Made by a program: the position numbers and the translations under genes. A DNA stretch of 64,000 bases from Armillaria gallica (taxonomy: Eukaryota; Basidiomycota; Agaricomycetes; Agaricales; Physalacriaceae). Of this stretch, positions 1 through 12,218 are shown piece by piece (the stretch's first letter is position 1; each line of letters opens with the position of its first letter). The stretch covers positions 2,356,001 through 2,420,000 of the forward strand of contig JBANDB010000010.1 in NCBI GenBank assembly GCA_037576215.1, in the 5' to 3' direction. Under the pieces are notes generated by a model, which saw nothing but the letters and a program-made list of their open reading frames with translations, was not told the DNA's origin and made no database searches.

Positions 1-641
1 TGCGACCAGTGGAAACGCTATCAACAGTGGAAGCGGCGGATCAGCGATCAGCGGCGATGCTACAGTAAATGGTACAGGTGCAGTCGATGGCGAACCTGTT
101 AGCTCTGCTGCTGCTACCTCTGTGTAGGTTGAATTCGACTCCTCCGCTAGTACTGTATTGACTACGTCCCCTTAGAGAAATAGCTTCAGCAACTACATCA
201 CCAAGTACCACCTCGATGCACCCTACAAAGGCGCCGGTAATCATTGGCAGCATCATCGGATCATTGGCCCTGGTAGTAATTCTATTATTACTCGTAATCC
301 TCTGGCGTAGGCGAAAAAGCAGATCTAGAGACGACAATACTTCTGAAACTGAAGGTCTACCAACGGATTCTAGACCTGGGTCTACCAGAACGCGCACCGT
401 ATCATCATCATCGGCTTATCCGTCTCCTTTCGAGCCAGTCAGGAGAGGCGGTGATTTACCCTTGCCTTCCGGAGGTAGCTTGCCTCAGACAAGAATGCTC
501 TCGCCTTCTAGAGGTTCTTACTGGCCGCCAAGAGAGGGGAACCAAAGTCTGGAGCGCGAGAATTTACGGAGGCCGGCGGTGGAGGTGGTGGAAACTACAT
601 ACGGCACATCACCGCCACCATCATACCTGTCACCTCAGTAG
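1..641 (+). CDS. Single-pass membrane protein, C-terminal part (5' end outside window)
   Basis: The model is join(<1..123,176..641). The first piece reads a Ser/Gly/Ala-rich extracellular stretch and stops at GT in ...TSV. A 52-base intron ends in TTAG, and the second exon continues in phase through ASATTSPSTTS. A strong membrane helix follows (about 22 residues of I, L, V, A and G after APVIIGSIIG). It is capped by the basic stop-transfer cluster WRRRKSRSR and a Pro/Ser-rich cytoplasmic tail ending PPPSYLSPQ. This architecture (mucin-like stalk, one helix, basic cluster, PPPxYSP-like tail) also occurs at 12219-13244 and 35508-36705, but those ectodomains cannot be compared because this one lies outside the window. 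The function is unknown; a surface sensor or adhesin role would be inference only. The intron resembles those of the other members in size and phase. Confidence 0.6.
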
Positions 642-799
642 GAGAAGACAGGGCGCTTGAGGCGTTCGTCGACGCGGTGCCATTGACTTGGTTGGAGTGA
701 AATGAAGAGTTACATTGGTATGATTACTCGTAAATACTTCGCGTTTCAGCTATTCGTACCCTGTTGAAATATAGTATGAAATAAACGGCAAACGGCTGC

Positions 800-1994
800 C
801 TACGCAAACTCAATGAAGGCGTCAAGTGCCTTCTCAGGTTCATCCCAATGTATCTACCACCAAGACTATTAGAATATGCGAAAAATGGGGCAGAGGAATA
901 CATGGCGCACGAAGTGATTTGCCCCAGGAAGGATCTTGTAATCGATTGCCTTAGTACCCTCAGCTTTCTGTTCCTTCTCATCATTTTGCACCGCCCACAA
1001 TGCAGCAAGCGCGAATGCGCATGTCTTATCCCCACATAATACCGATCGTTTCATAGTTGGGAACACCTTGGGGTCGAAGAATGCTTTACGATAAGCCGGC
1101 AAGAGCTGCTTGTAGCATCCAGCCAAGAAGAGCAGGTCTGTTGCAGCATCTTCTCCATGGCGCTGAATGGCCGCAGGCATTCCGTTGTAAAATGAAGGCA
1201 ACCGTGAGGACGAAGCCAGCACCCAGGAGAGTTTGTCAAGATTGCGCTCGGAGAGATTTGCGTGATCGAAATAGGAAGTGCACCACTGCCCGAACGCCGC
1301 TATGCGAAGGTCCTCAGGCACGCTTGGATCTCGAAGGAATGTCCAGTATTGCTCTGGGCTAGGCAACCCTAGTGTAATCGGTCCTGGTTCTACCAGATCT
1401 ACTTAGAACAAGTAGGACCTGAGAAAAGCGCGAGCTCACCATAGAGGATGACAGATCGCATATATCTCTCTAGCCGTTTGCAAATATCTTTAGGCAGCGT
1501 ACCAGTATTTGATATCGCCGCGGAAGCCAAGGCCGTACCAAGTGACCATCCAATAAGCGTGACACCACCGCCGCTCGAGATCGGTGGAAGGTTGAATTTC
1601 TGTATGAACGTATCGATGAAGATGGCAACCTCATGCCCACGTGCCTCGATGAAGGCCATTTGTTGAGCATCATCTGTACCTGCGGCTTTCAAAACACCGA
1701 GCTCTTCCACAGAGAATGGGGTGGAACCGGGGAACGGGCGTCTGTCGAGGGCCACGAATCGGACCCCCTTGCTGGGTGCAAGGTCTATCAGCTTTTGGAA
1801 GATTTCTAAGTGTGTGGCGTAAATACCTAAGAAACAGGTCCTTCAGCAAATAAAGAGCGGTGCGAACCTTTACTGAAAATCATCCCATGAATAGCAAATA
1901 TAGTGATGTATGACGATTGGGTTGGAGCGCCGCTGTCGATGTAGGATAGCTCGACCCCGGTCGAGGGGTTGACTACGATGGATGCAAATGCCAT
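800..1994 (-). CDS. Alpha/beta-hydrolase fold protein
   Basis: The four-exon model is complement(join(800..853,902..1398,1440..1826,1868..1994)), 354 residues, and all introns are GT..AG. The N-terminus has the usual beta-strand and oxyanion segment (IFAIHGM). Near residue 115 is the nucleophile elbow GWSLG, so Ser is the predicted nucleophile. The last exon supplies HWDEPEKALDAF, the typical C-terminal position of the catalytic His after the strand (PGANHFVRHIHWDEP). A central insertion rich in helices probably forms the lid. No signal peptide is visible, so it is probably cytosolic. The substrate cannot be deduced; esterase or epoxide-hydrolase-like activities are all possible. Short introns of 41-48 bases match the rest of the window. 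There is no functional link to neighbours. The fold call is firm and the specificity is unknown. Confidence 0.8.
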
Positions 1995-3947
1995 GATAGC
2001 GAGATCAGCGAAAGAATTGAATTTTCGGCAGCATTCATCATTACGCTATATAGTGTGAGTCTTTCCCCACACCGATGTGCGACTGGCCGGTCAAAAGGCG
2101 GAAATCATGATCTTACACTCTTCTATCATGAAGCGCATGATCCTTGGCAGGCTGCTGACCAGTGGCCAGCCCCGTTTTTTGATGGAATTGAGTCCGTCTC
2201 ATGCGAATTCCGAACGGGCCGCTTGGATCATGGCGCTGATATTGATGACTCCTAAGTGTAGTCGTGTCATATTTATGGACGTTGCGGATTGAAGAGGGGG
2301 CGCGGTTGAATGTATAGTTACTAGAAAGGTGTAATACTATTATACAGAAGGTTAGACATCATGATAAGAGAGACAGACAGAAATATTCCACCTTCAACAT
2401 CATACTTGTCGCAATATAAATTTGGCAGTTAGGGAGGGACAGACTTAGCCTGTCCGATGCACTTCAGTGCATCTTCAACGCTTGGAATAAGGACGGTCGT
2501 GTCCTGTATCGTCCATGTCCTTCGAGAAGTAATAAATATGCCGTCGCCATTCCAGCGCGTAGGCAGTCAGAAATGAAATAGACGAAAGCGACAAAGAGCC
2601 TGTAGAAAGCGGTTATTCCAGTTAGTGAAGAAAAACGTTCACGGGAATTGCCGGACGGCGCGGTTGATGCCGCGGCGGACAACCATACTAAGGCCACTTT
2701 GCGCCATCACGGCACATGCTCACCAGTAAGTACTCTCAGCTAGATCGATGTCTCAAATTCCCAAGGATAAAACAGGGTTCAACCCCTTCTATTAACTTAT
2801 AATCCTGCAATGCTTGCCGTTGAGAACGATGCCAGCCACCGATGGTGTTGGAAACGGTAGGTTCGCAGTGGGTAGACTAGTGGCTGGTAAAGCCAGACTA
2901 ATGAACTTGTATTCTCTGGCTCCTACAGAGCCTGTATTTATACTACGAAAACTATCTAGAATGTTCTACTAAACTCATCCATAAGCAGTAAGTATCGGTC
3001 CCAAGGTCATCCGGCATCATGCCGACTTGAACCTTCTACACTCTTCTCGCGGCTTCCCGCGATATCTCCAACAGATGGATGATTCGTCAACGCACGTCGC
3101 AATCGTGACTCGCGAGTCAAGTCAAATTCTTAGGAACCCGGATTTCCTCACATTATACATCTTTGGGAATCTGTCGCTAGCTATTCAAGAATTATCTGAT
3201 TTGCATGGCACCTCAACGGCCCCAATACAAAAGTTCGGCTCCGAGAGAATTATTTTCCGGTGAGTTTCTGAACACTGCGGGGCTATCTTTTAACGGAAGA
3301 TTCAGGCTGGTTTTATTTCTTGAGAGTCAAAGACAATCAGCTAAGATTCGAATCTAACCGAGACCGCTTGGGTGCTCAAGTAATGCCTGCTCTACAATCA
3401 CCGACACTTCGTCCCTTGCATTCGGAAATTGGAATAAACGAGCGAGCGCCGAGCAGTGAGTGCTCCTTCAAGCTCATCAATGACAGTTCGATTCAATGTG
3501 ACAGAATTGAACTTCAGGATGAATTTAATCGTCTCCCAACTCTATCTTCCTACTCACTGAATTGGTAAGAATACTTGGTGCGACTCATCGTTACGGGACG
3601 CTCAGACCTATGCTTCGTGCATAACATGTATGTTATTCAACCAAAATTCTCTCTTCTGCTTGATACATCGTTCACAGCTTCTGATACTCTGAAACAGATA
3701 TACCGCCGATTCAAGGCTTACAACAAAGCGTTAACTATAGCAAGATAACGCCTTGTAGTAGTTATGTCTTCCTGGCTACCTATCCGTCGTCGTGCATTGA
3801 TGATCAGTCTGATTTAGATAGAACATTGATAGGATTAAAGGGTTGATTTGGAACGCTGATAGTGACAGTCGGTGAGTCATATTCTTAGGTCTGGCACGAA
3901 CTAGCCTAAAGAAAATGTACGTATATGCGAACTATAAATAAATACTG
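1995..3947. other. Intergenic, no supported gene
   Basis: About 2 kb without a convincing coding model. A 77-codon open frame on the minus strand (2464-2697) has a hydrophobic middle but no intron context or recognisable motif. Frames at 3027-3263 and 3320-3568 look compositionally random. I see no repeat of note. Confidence 0.3.
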
Positions 3948-4283
3948 TCATTTAGACGTTTCAGTAGGTATCTCTTGACTCTCTAAATCATCTGCGACTT
4001 TCAGCGCCTGGCTGGACCGTCTATTCCGAATCCATCGGTGAAAAATAAGAATCACCAGCACGAATAGTGCAGTTCCCAATAGGATCTCATACTGAGAATT
4101 GGTACACAGAGTGCCGCCAGTGCTCTTGTTGCTGGACCGATTGAACGATGACCGTTTACTATTGTGAAGTGGTTAGTGAGGTGCCGAGTCTGGCATATGG
4201 AAGGAGAGCACAAACCTGGGTGGCGGAAACTCGTGGATGACACTAGGGAAAGAAATTTCGGGTGTACTGGGCGTGTTCCCCAT
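3948..4283 (-). CDS. Candidate small single-pass membrane protein
   Basis: The tentative model is complement(join(3948..4158,4216..4283)), 92 residues. Exon 1 reads MGNTPSTPEISFPSV and ends PPPS across a 57-base GT..AG intron. Exon 2 gives a Ser/Asn/Thr-rich stretch (KRSSFNRSSNKSTGGT), a hydrophobic helix of about 18 residues (ILLGTALFVLVILIF), a basic cluster (HRWIRNRRS) and a short acidic tail. This is the stalk-helix-basic-tail plan of the larger membrane proteins here, but without the folded ectodomain. A stop lies just upstream of the ATG, so either this is a small stand-alone protein or further exons lie beyond an intron I did not resolve. The membrane segment is clear; the gene model is weak. 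Confidence 0.35.
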
Positions 4284-5862
4284 CCTAGCTTATTCAAATA
4301 ATGGAATAGCCCTACAGACAATGATGAATGAGAATGCTTATGCACGACAGCATCGGACATCGTACCTTCGATGAAGTGAGTCGACAAAGAGTGAATGATG
4401 ATTGTGAAGAGGTCCTTTGCTTAACTTTTATATCACCTCGGGTTCGTCGGACGCGATGAAACACATAAAAAAAGATTCAATGAAGGTACCTGAATTGACT
4501 TGCCAGGAACTTAACATCATTGATTCGACGCACAGCGGTGCTATCAAACCTTGACAACAACGCTTGATCAATGATGAATATTGAATCCTTGACGAGCTTG
4601 AGGCTATTAAAACCAGTAGTCAAGGTTGCATTGCGCACAGCAGATGCCAGACGGTTTACTCTAATTATGGTCTAGCTTCCTGCATACCCAATAACCCAAA
4701 TTTAGCCCTGGCCACCACTATTACAGAGCCGAGAGATATACTAATTGTTAGTGCGAGTCTGACGTATGCGTCTGACAGGTCACAGATAATTACCGAAGTC
4801 GATTGGTTGTGACGGAAAGTACCAGCAGCATCCACGTGGAGCCTGCGAATTCGAACTTAGCCCTCGGCACGTACTATTCTCAGTTCTGAACTAGCATATT
4901 TTCCGTTGGGAGCGCATGGGAGCGTAGGCGGGTTCGGACCGGTGCACGTGACTGTTTAGGGCAGGTAGACATACTTTGTTCCGCTTTCGTAGCTAGGCTT
5001 TCTCTCATCGATCCATTCCATCTCTCGGAGTCCACGAGGGGTTCCACCGTCATCAAGGTTCTTGGAAGTCTCTTGCTGGACCTGGCGATTTCTCAAAGTA
5101 CTTAATTTGATCTTGGAAGCGTCGTTCCTTGGTCATGACTTGATCCAGGTAGTTCTTTTAACTTTTATTTCCAAGTGGCTTCCCACCCATGCCCATTGAA
5201 CACTCATTGGAACGGCAAGCGCACACTCGCTTCCTCCGAGTCCCCTCTATGTGTACAGAAGTTGATTTTACTACATGACCTGCAGCTCTCCATCACGTAA
5301 GTAATCGCGATCATCTTCATATAGACGCGTAGACTGATACTCGCAATACTGAGAAGATCATTGAGCTCAGGCCTCAGATCAATTGGTCATGGATCTGTGT
5401 CGCGTCAGAATTCGTAGTTCTGCAACTTCTTCTTTCCGAGCATCTGGAATGGGCTGTCACAGCAACTTAGTCGTTGCATTTGAGGCGTCAGCGCGGGTCA
5501 TACTATACCTAGCACAGCGGCGCTGGTAGCGAAAATGGATAGTCCGGTTATTACATGGATAATATTGCAGCGAGCATCAAGGTAAGCTTCTGAGTGCGAA
5601 TTTCATATCCTAAGTTAGTATTTCACTACGGGTTATTACGTCGGCGCAAGCTGGACTTTGACGTCTAGATACTGTAATTCTACGTACGACTTCTGTTTCT
5701 TTTTCTGGCCGGTTATAGGAAGTAAGACGAGAAATTGTATAAGTATACATACATCCTTTCTCGTTGGGGTTTCATTTGGCGAACCCAAAATACCAAATGG
5801 CATCTTTCCTGCTAATTTAGTTACACCGTTTACAGATAATCTACGAGGCATTTGAGGCATGT
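4284..5862. other. Intergenic, nothing recognised
   Basis: About 1.6 kb without recognisable coding exons, repeats or RNA genes. Open frames are short and unsupported. Confidence 0.3.
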
Positions 5863-6096
5863 TCAATCGTAATCATGTGCGGATGGTGCTTCATTGATGT
5901 TCAGGACCACCTTGCCGTTTGAGCCTCTTTCCAAATCTTCCCGCGTGGACAGCGCAGTTGCATGGAGCGTTGCGCACTCGATCGCAGGGATCTCATGGCA
6001 TCGACGGCGCCAGGCCACAGAAGCGGTTACGAGGAGCAATAACCCCAACAAAGCCAATGTAATCATGAAAGTCCTAATTCTAGATGAGTAACACAC
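5863..6096 (-). CDS. Candidate membrane-anchored protein, C-terminal exon
   Basis: The 77-residue frame reads SSRIRTFMITLALL and then GLLLLVTASVAW, a single membrane helix, followed by RRR and a hydrophilic tail ending HDYD. Just upstream on the same strand (6195-6305) another frame is Ser- and Cys-rich (SCSEESSSSSVG) and could be a stalk exon, but I could not fix the splice sites. The resemblance to the other stalk-helix-tail proteins is in architecture only. The true start is uncertain because the apparent ATG may lie inside a longer exon. Confidence 0.3.
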   Translation of the reverse strand: MCYSSRIRTFMITLALLGLLLLVTASVAWRRRCHEIPAIECATLHATALSTREDLERGSNGKVVLNINEAPSAHDYD

Positions 6097-8620
6097 TGAT
6101 CGTTCAGACCGGATCTGGCTTACGATGTAATATCATTTTCATCTGTCATCCTTTTTCTGTACGGGATGTCAACTATTTCGAAGATGCTAAAAACCGCAAG
6201 GTGGCACCAACCCCACAGACGAGCTAGAACTCTCTTCTGAGCAAGACACCGTTTCGCAGAAACCTTTGAAGTGACCAACACCAGGTCCGATGGAATATGG
6301 TACACCGGGTTTGCTTGGTCTGTGTCGCATTCTGATGCTGCCGTGGCGATATTTTAGAGAATTGGAAGGAAATCCAAATAAAGAACTAGCTGCTCACCTC
6401 ATGGATCACACGAGAATGAAGTTTGAACACCGTCAATTGACAGGGAGATGCAGTTGATAATGAGATGCAAGGGTTTCCCACCGAGTAGTGCGAGGGGTTA
6501 CTACATTTGCGATACCTACTACGGGTTTATAAGAAAATCTGGTGAGGCTTTCTCTTCGCTGATCGAACCTACGGATTGCTGTACTTGACTTGAACGGAGC
6601 ATTGTATAGCTGATATCTATCAATCTAAGGACAGGCATAGCTGGGGGTCTTAAGAAAATCATTGATGTCCAAGGCTTGAAGACACAGTCGGAAAGCAGGT
6701 CATAATTCCTTGGTAGACGCATACAGGATGAAACATTCCTGTGGGAAAGTAAGTACGCTTTCTTTAAATCGGTGAGCGTCCAAGAATCAACGCGGAGAGT
6801 CGACATATACTACGAGATGGACTTAAGATCAACGGGACAGAGCGAGTTAGCACCTCTCTGGGCTCACCCGGAGTAGGCGACCATCATCGTGATCTGTTTG
6901 GGGGATGGCTACGAGGATGCTAAATCTCAGCGGTCGTAAGTGGCATGAATATAGGCGCATCTTTAAAGATGAGCGTAGCGGGTAGAAAAAAGTCAGTTAC
7001 CAATGTACATGTTACAAGCAGGTTAGCATCCATTTTTTGATCAAAAAATTTTGCGAAATTTTTGGTTCAGGGGCTGTTCAGGCACTGTCTGGGTTTTGGC
7101 TGATTTCGAGGATAAGTACTGCGGAGTGCTGCGCACGCCCCGATCCGGACCAAACATTCGTGTAAGTTTTGATTCGGAAATCATTAATCAGGGCCAGCCT
7201 TTTTAAAGAGTGCTGTAATTCCGGGACGTTAACTAGTATGAAAGTCCGGGAGATATTACTTCAGGAAGTCAAAAACGAAGAGCATCTCTCGTACTTAGTA
7301 GAGTGCAAGAGCAATGTCCGTGGAACTAGGAATGCGACAAATGGTGATTTGTCAGTCATGATGGAAGGGATGCCGTGTCAAGTTTAACCGCGGCAACGAA
7401 CCCGGCTGATTCGATTTTTCCCGCGCTCATCGTTACAAATAGCCAATACCCAACACGAACCACTGAACCACATGCACCTTTCCCATAGCTCCGAGGATCG
7501 CTGTCTCTCACTTGCGTCGCTTGAATAGGCCCAACGGCTTGCCAATGATAATGTCGCTGACTACAAATCCACAAACAACTTCTCCAGGAACCCGAATTTT
7601 CTCCAAACATATTACTTGCACGAGACTCGGATTTGTGCTTCTTGCGACGATCTGCGTAATGTATCAGCGTCGGTCCGCCCGTTGAATCAAACTGCAATGG
7701 TGCCTCGGTGATTCGTGAGTTCTTTTGGGGGTCTTCTGGCGTGTCGCTTATCTTACCATTCGTTCAGAATAGCTGTATTGTTCCTCGCCCAGGTCCATGC
7801 TACTCGACCTTTGAGACCTTTCACACACAGGCTCCGGCTTTTCGTTTTGTGCATGCCGATCAATTTTTTGTAGGAGCGATGGACGTGAGTTCCTAGCGCT
7901 TCGGTCGGGGAGCTGGAACCCGTATGTGAATTGGTACCCTGATGATAGATATAGCGTTGTATACATCAGAAGGAAGTTCAAGTCCGCGGCAGGTAGCAAG
8001 TATATGCTTAAGCCCTATTCTCTCCTGCCAATAGTCGATTTGCAGTTTTTTCAACCAAAACAAGACGTCCCTGCGAGCACATGATTCCCACCGAAATTGT
8101 TTGGACTAGCGTTCATACCCACGATGCCAATTTGGCTCTGATCGAAGCAACATGTTTTCTTCCTCTTCAATGTACTGTACTGATATTACCATTCACTCCG
8201 GCCGCAAAAAAAAAAAAACACAACTAAAAACCACGATCATCGTGCTGCAGATTTTGGGTGCTGTGGTAAGCCAAGCTCTCCGAATTTATCTTTTTGCTTA
8301 GCTGTACCTTCCTAGATGATCGCATACCGCACAAATGTCTCTAGTGTGAACAACACCAAACTCAATTCATTTGAATGTGGTCTGGCGCTTCCTTGCAATT
8401 CAACGAAGGAGTGGGCTCTCCAGTGTCGTTATTCACCAAGCTGGGACGTATGCCCTAGAGAAGGACGAGTTGAGCATGGTGCCATGCTTCTCATGTTTCC
8501 AGTATTAGCGGATCTGCGAAGGTGCCTAGCCAGAATCATGGACACGATGTTCTGAGGCACTCAATATAAAGTGTGTGAAGCTCCTATCCGAGTCTCGGTA
8601 CTCATATGCGCCTTAAGCAA
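6097..8620. other. Mostly unassigned; one weak minus-strand candidate
   Basis: Two minus-strand frames, 7748-7999 and 7356-7697, could be joined by a GT..AG intron whose donor follows YSYSERM and whose acceptor precedes PLQFDSTGGP. The joined product has no domain I recognise, so I do not call it. A run of 13 A occurs near 8207-8219. The AT-rich stretch near 7030-7065 contains a short imperfect palindrome around TTTTTGATCAAAAA. Confidence 0.2.
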
Positions 8621-8630
8621 GTATAAAGTG
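8621..8630 (+). promoter_or_regulatory. Probable TATA box of the laccase gene
   Basis: GTATAAAGTG lies 43 bases upstream of the laccase ATG, which implies a short leader. A second TATA-like motif (AATATAAAG) at about 8564 would give a leader of about 70 bases. Which one is used cannot be decided from sequence. Confidence 0.4.
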
Positions 8631-8663
8631 AGTAGAAATCATCGTCTTTCTCTTCAGGTCGAC

Positions 8664-11249
8664 ATGGCATTCTCCCTCTTGTCTCTGTTCACTATTACTC
8701 TTCTTTCCGCCAGCACTCGCGGTCAGCGTCAGGGAACCATTGGTCCTACGGGTGACCTCGTCATTTCCAATGGAAATGTCGCTCCCGATGGCTTCGAACG
8801 CGTCGCTGCATTGGCGAACTCGCAGATTGATGGATCTCTCATTACAGCAAACAAGGTTGGCGTCTCAATTGCCCGAGTACGACGTGCTTCATCAACATTC
8901 TACTAGGGAGACATAATCCAAATCAACGTCGTCAACAACCTTTCCGACGCCTCGATTCTGCAGAGCACGACTATTGTATGTGTCCGCTCCGCTGGATGCT
9001 TCCCACGTCTCATACTTCTCCATCAGCATTGGCACGGTCTCTTCCAGAAGGGTACCGGGTGGGCCGACGGGCCCGCATTTGTGAATCAATGTCCTATAGC
9101 AAAGGGAGATTCATTCCTATACACGTTTGATACTACGGACCAGGCAGGAACATTCTGGTACCACTCTCATTTGTGTAGGTTTTCCTTTTCCCTGGATCAC
9201 TCGTTTCTCTGCTGATGTTTATCAATGTAGCGACTCAATACTGTGACGGGCTGCGAGGCCCTCTTATCATCTACGACCCCAATGATCCGCATGCTGACTT
9301 GTATGATGTCGATGATGGTACGTTTTATCAAACCTCCGTTGGAGGCTGTATCCCGACTCTGCTGCAGATAGTACAAGTATCCTGACATTGTCGGACTGGT
9401 ATCACACACCTGCGAAGCAACTAGGATTCCCGTAACGTCTCTTTAATATCCATTCAAGCGTAGCTCTGACTATCAACGAATAGTCAGCCAGATTCTATAC
9501 TCATCAATGGACTGGGACGGTAAGCCAACATCCAAGTCTATGTTAGTACAGTAATAACCGGTGGGATAGATGGAGCCTTGGGGACCTTACACAAGAATTA
9601 GCCGTTGTAAAGGTTACAAAAGGAACACGGTGGGTTTCCTTTGTACATCTAATGGTGCCGCACTCATGGGAAATGCAGGTACCGCATCAGAATGCTGAAT
9701 GTCGGGTGTGACGCCGCGTACACAGTCTCCATTGAGAACCATTTGATGTGATTACCACCCCTAACTCTATTGTTGGTTCTTTTATTCACCGGCGATGTGC
9801 AGGACGATTATCGAAGTTGATGGTGTGAACCACGTCCCGTACACCGTGGACGAAATACAGATTTTCGCCGGTATGTTTTTAATCGTCTTTGTCGTCGACG
9901 CACAACAACTGACGCCAATAAGGTCAACGATACTCCTTTGTCGTCCGTTCCTCTTTCTTTCCTAAAGATTAATAGAGTCGCTGAAGTAAATTTCTAGTTA
10001 AATGCAAACCAAGAAGTCGGCAACTACTGTACGACTAGGTTTTTCCCTACATTCAAAAAACACAATCACTGACTTGGACATTTTAAAGGGATCCGTGCCA
10101 ATCCCAGCGTTGGGACTCTGGGTTTCGATGGTGGTATTAACTCAGCGATCCTACGATATGACGGCGCCGATAACGTGGAACCAACCACGAGTACTTTCAC
10201 GAGCGTGTTGCAGATGAATCAAACCGAGTTAGTGGTATGTCCTTACAGTATCACTGTCCGTTCCTATTCCCTCTACTGAATAACCGCCGACAGCCTCTCG
10301 AGAACCCTGGAGCTGTAAGTTCAATCTGTTTTGACTGATATTCCCTTCGAACGTGGGCTGAATCTCATATAGCCCGGAACCCCCGAAATCGGAGGCGTCG
10401 ACTACGCGCTCAACCTGGCGTTTGCTTTTGTGAGTTTCCATCTCTTCATCTCCTATTTCTATCATACTAACCGGTTTTGCAGACGACAGCCGGCACATTC
10501 ACAGTCAACGGCGCCCATTTCGTCCCCCCGACAACCCCCGTTCTTCTGCAGATTTTGAGTGGTGCTCAGAGCGCGAGCGACCTTCTCCCCCAAGGCTCGG
10601 TCTTCCCGTTGCCCTCGAATTCAACTATCGAAATCTCCATGCCAGGCGGTATCGTAGGTGGAGGGGTCAGTTTTCACTTGTTATCGCACCAATAATACTT
10701 CTTCTGATGCAACTTTGAATGCTTCTTCTAGCATCCGTTCCATTTACACGGCGTAAGTCTTCAATAAAACCTTCTTCGCTCCTTGTTCTCAAGAATGTCC
10801 TACGATTAGCACACGTTCGACGTCGTCCGCAGCGCTGGTAGCACCGTGTACAACTACGAGAATCCTGTGAGGCGGGACGTCGTCAACATCGGTGTCACAG
10901 GCGACAATGTTACCATCCGCTTCACAACTGATAACCCAGGACCTTGGTTCCTTCACTGGTCGGTATTTTTCCGGTTCAGGTTGATGATGTGCTAACGTCT
11001 CTCTATAGCCACATTGATTGGCATTTGGAGGCGTGCGTGTGGTTCTGCTAATTCTTGTTCAAATTGCTAACTCTCCCCGGCAGCGGACTTGCGGTAATTT
11101 TCGCAGAGGCTACGGAGAGTTGGAACAGCACGATAGATCCAACTGGTATCGTTGATTTTCCTTCGTCTGGACACCATGCTTACCTTCGCGCAGATCAATG
11201 GGATCAACTCTGCTCTATATACGATAGCACGCCTTCGGAGGACCTTTAA
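8664..11249 (+). CDS. Laccase (secreted multicopper oxidase)
   Basis: Oxidises phenols by four one-electron steps and reduces O2 to water; secreted, usually linked to lignin or pigment chemistry. I resolve 19 exons: 8664-8855, 8907-8975, 9027-9174, 9231-9317, 9368-9431, 9484-9519, 9570-9629, 9679-9747, 9803-9870, 9923-9942, 9998-10028, 10089-10234, 10294-10314, 10373-10429, 10483-10665, 10732-10752, 10810-10958, 11009-11032 and 11084-11249, totalling 536 residues in frame. A signal peptide ([17 protein letters not shown]) is present. All copper-ligand motifs are intact: HWHG, WYHSHLSTQYCDGL, HPFHLHGH and [11 protein letters not shown]. The residue at the axial type-1 position is Leu (EAGLA). 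Three exons are only 20-21 bases long. The length is normal for a basidiomycete laccase. No frameshift or stop is seen. The family call is secure; the physiological role is not determinable. Confidence 0.95.
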
Positions 11250-12218
11250 ATAGATAAATAGATATGTAGGATTCTCCTACCTCCCATCGGCAAACTACCC
11301 ATTTTCGAAAGCCAATACCACGTTATAGTTATACCACTCCGTTCTCTCGTATTATTTATTTCATGTTTGCCTCTTGAACTTAACAAACAATATTATGTTT
11401 GACACCATCTCTCTGTTCCAGCTCACAATCCGCGATATGCGGATTCCTGCCATTATCAGCCTCGGTCACGGACTTGACCTGAGATGGATCAGTAGCCTCG
11501 GTGGAAGGTCGGTGATTTACCACCTTCACCAGAGAGACAGGGCCGACCAAATCATGATGTGGTCGAAAATGCCGTTGAATGTATCATTGATCAAGAAGAT
11601 CTCGAAGCCATACGGTACCGCACGATGTCGGTAACGAAGCCAATATACAAATGACTATTCGAAATCAACGAAGGAGGCAGATAATCTATCAGGCCTGAAA
11701 TCCAGTCTCAGCCATTGACTCGGTTTACTTTCTGGACTGGGGCCTCTCGTGGTGACCGCTCAATCTCTCCTCGGTAGACGAGTCTACCAGATCTAGTCAT
11801 CGTTTGCTGGGACGACTGGGTAGTAGAGAACGACGGTTGATCTGACAGTTTCAGTTGGCATGGAGGAAGATGGTCGACGGCATATACCAGGACGAGGTTC
11901 AGCCTCTCGGCTTCACCCGCTCTACTTGGTCGATAAACGATTGACATTGATAGCGAGGCTCATCATGCATCGGCATCAAGCTGATGTGACGGACCGAGCA
12001 ATGTGCAACCATTCATAGCCCCGTGTTTTCCGGGGCAGTGGATAAAATGGGGGATAAGTTACCCACGAAAATTGTATAATTAAAGCGATATATCAATTGG
12101 TCTGTCCAAAAAAAAATCAAAACTACATGGTCCTATAACTATCTGTTAGATAGATGCGACCACAGGATCAAAGGGAAACACACCATCTCCCACAGAGAAA
12201 TTCTTTTTATCTAAACTT
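11250..12218. other. Intergenic between convergent genes
   Basis: About 970 bases hold the 3' regions of the laccase (plus) and the membrane-protein gene (minus). An 86-codon frame (11374-11634, plus) and a 79-codon frame (11708-11947, minus) have no support. Confidence 0.3.

Noticed and set aside
7356..7999. Two-exon minus-strand gene
   Set aside because: A GT..AG junction can be drawn, but the product has no recognisable feature and the frame ends are arbitrary.
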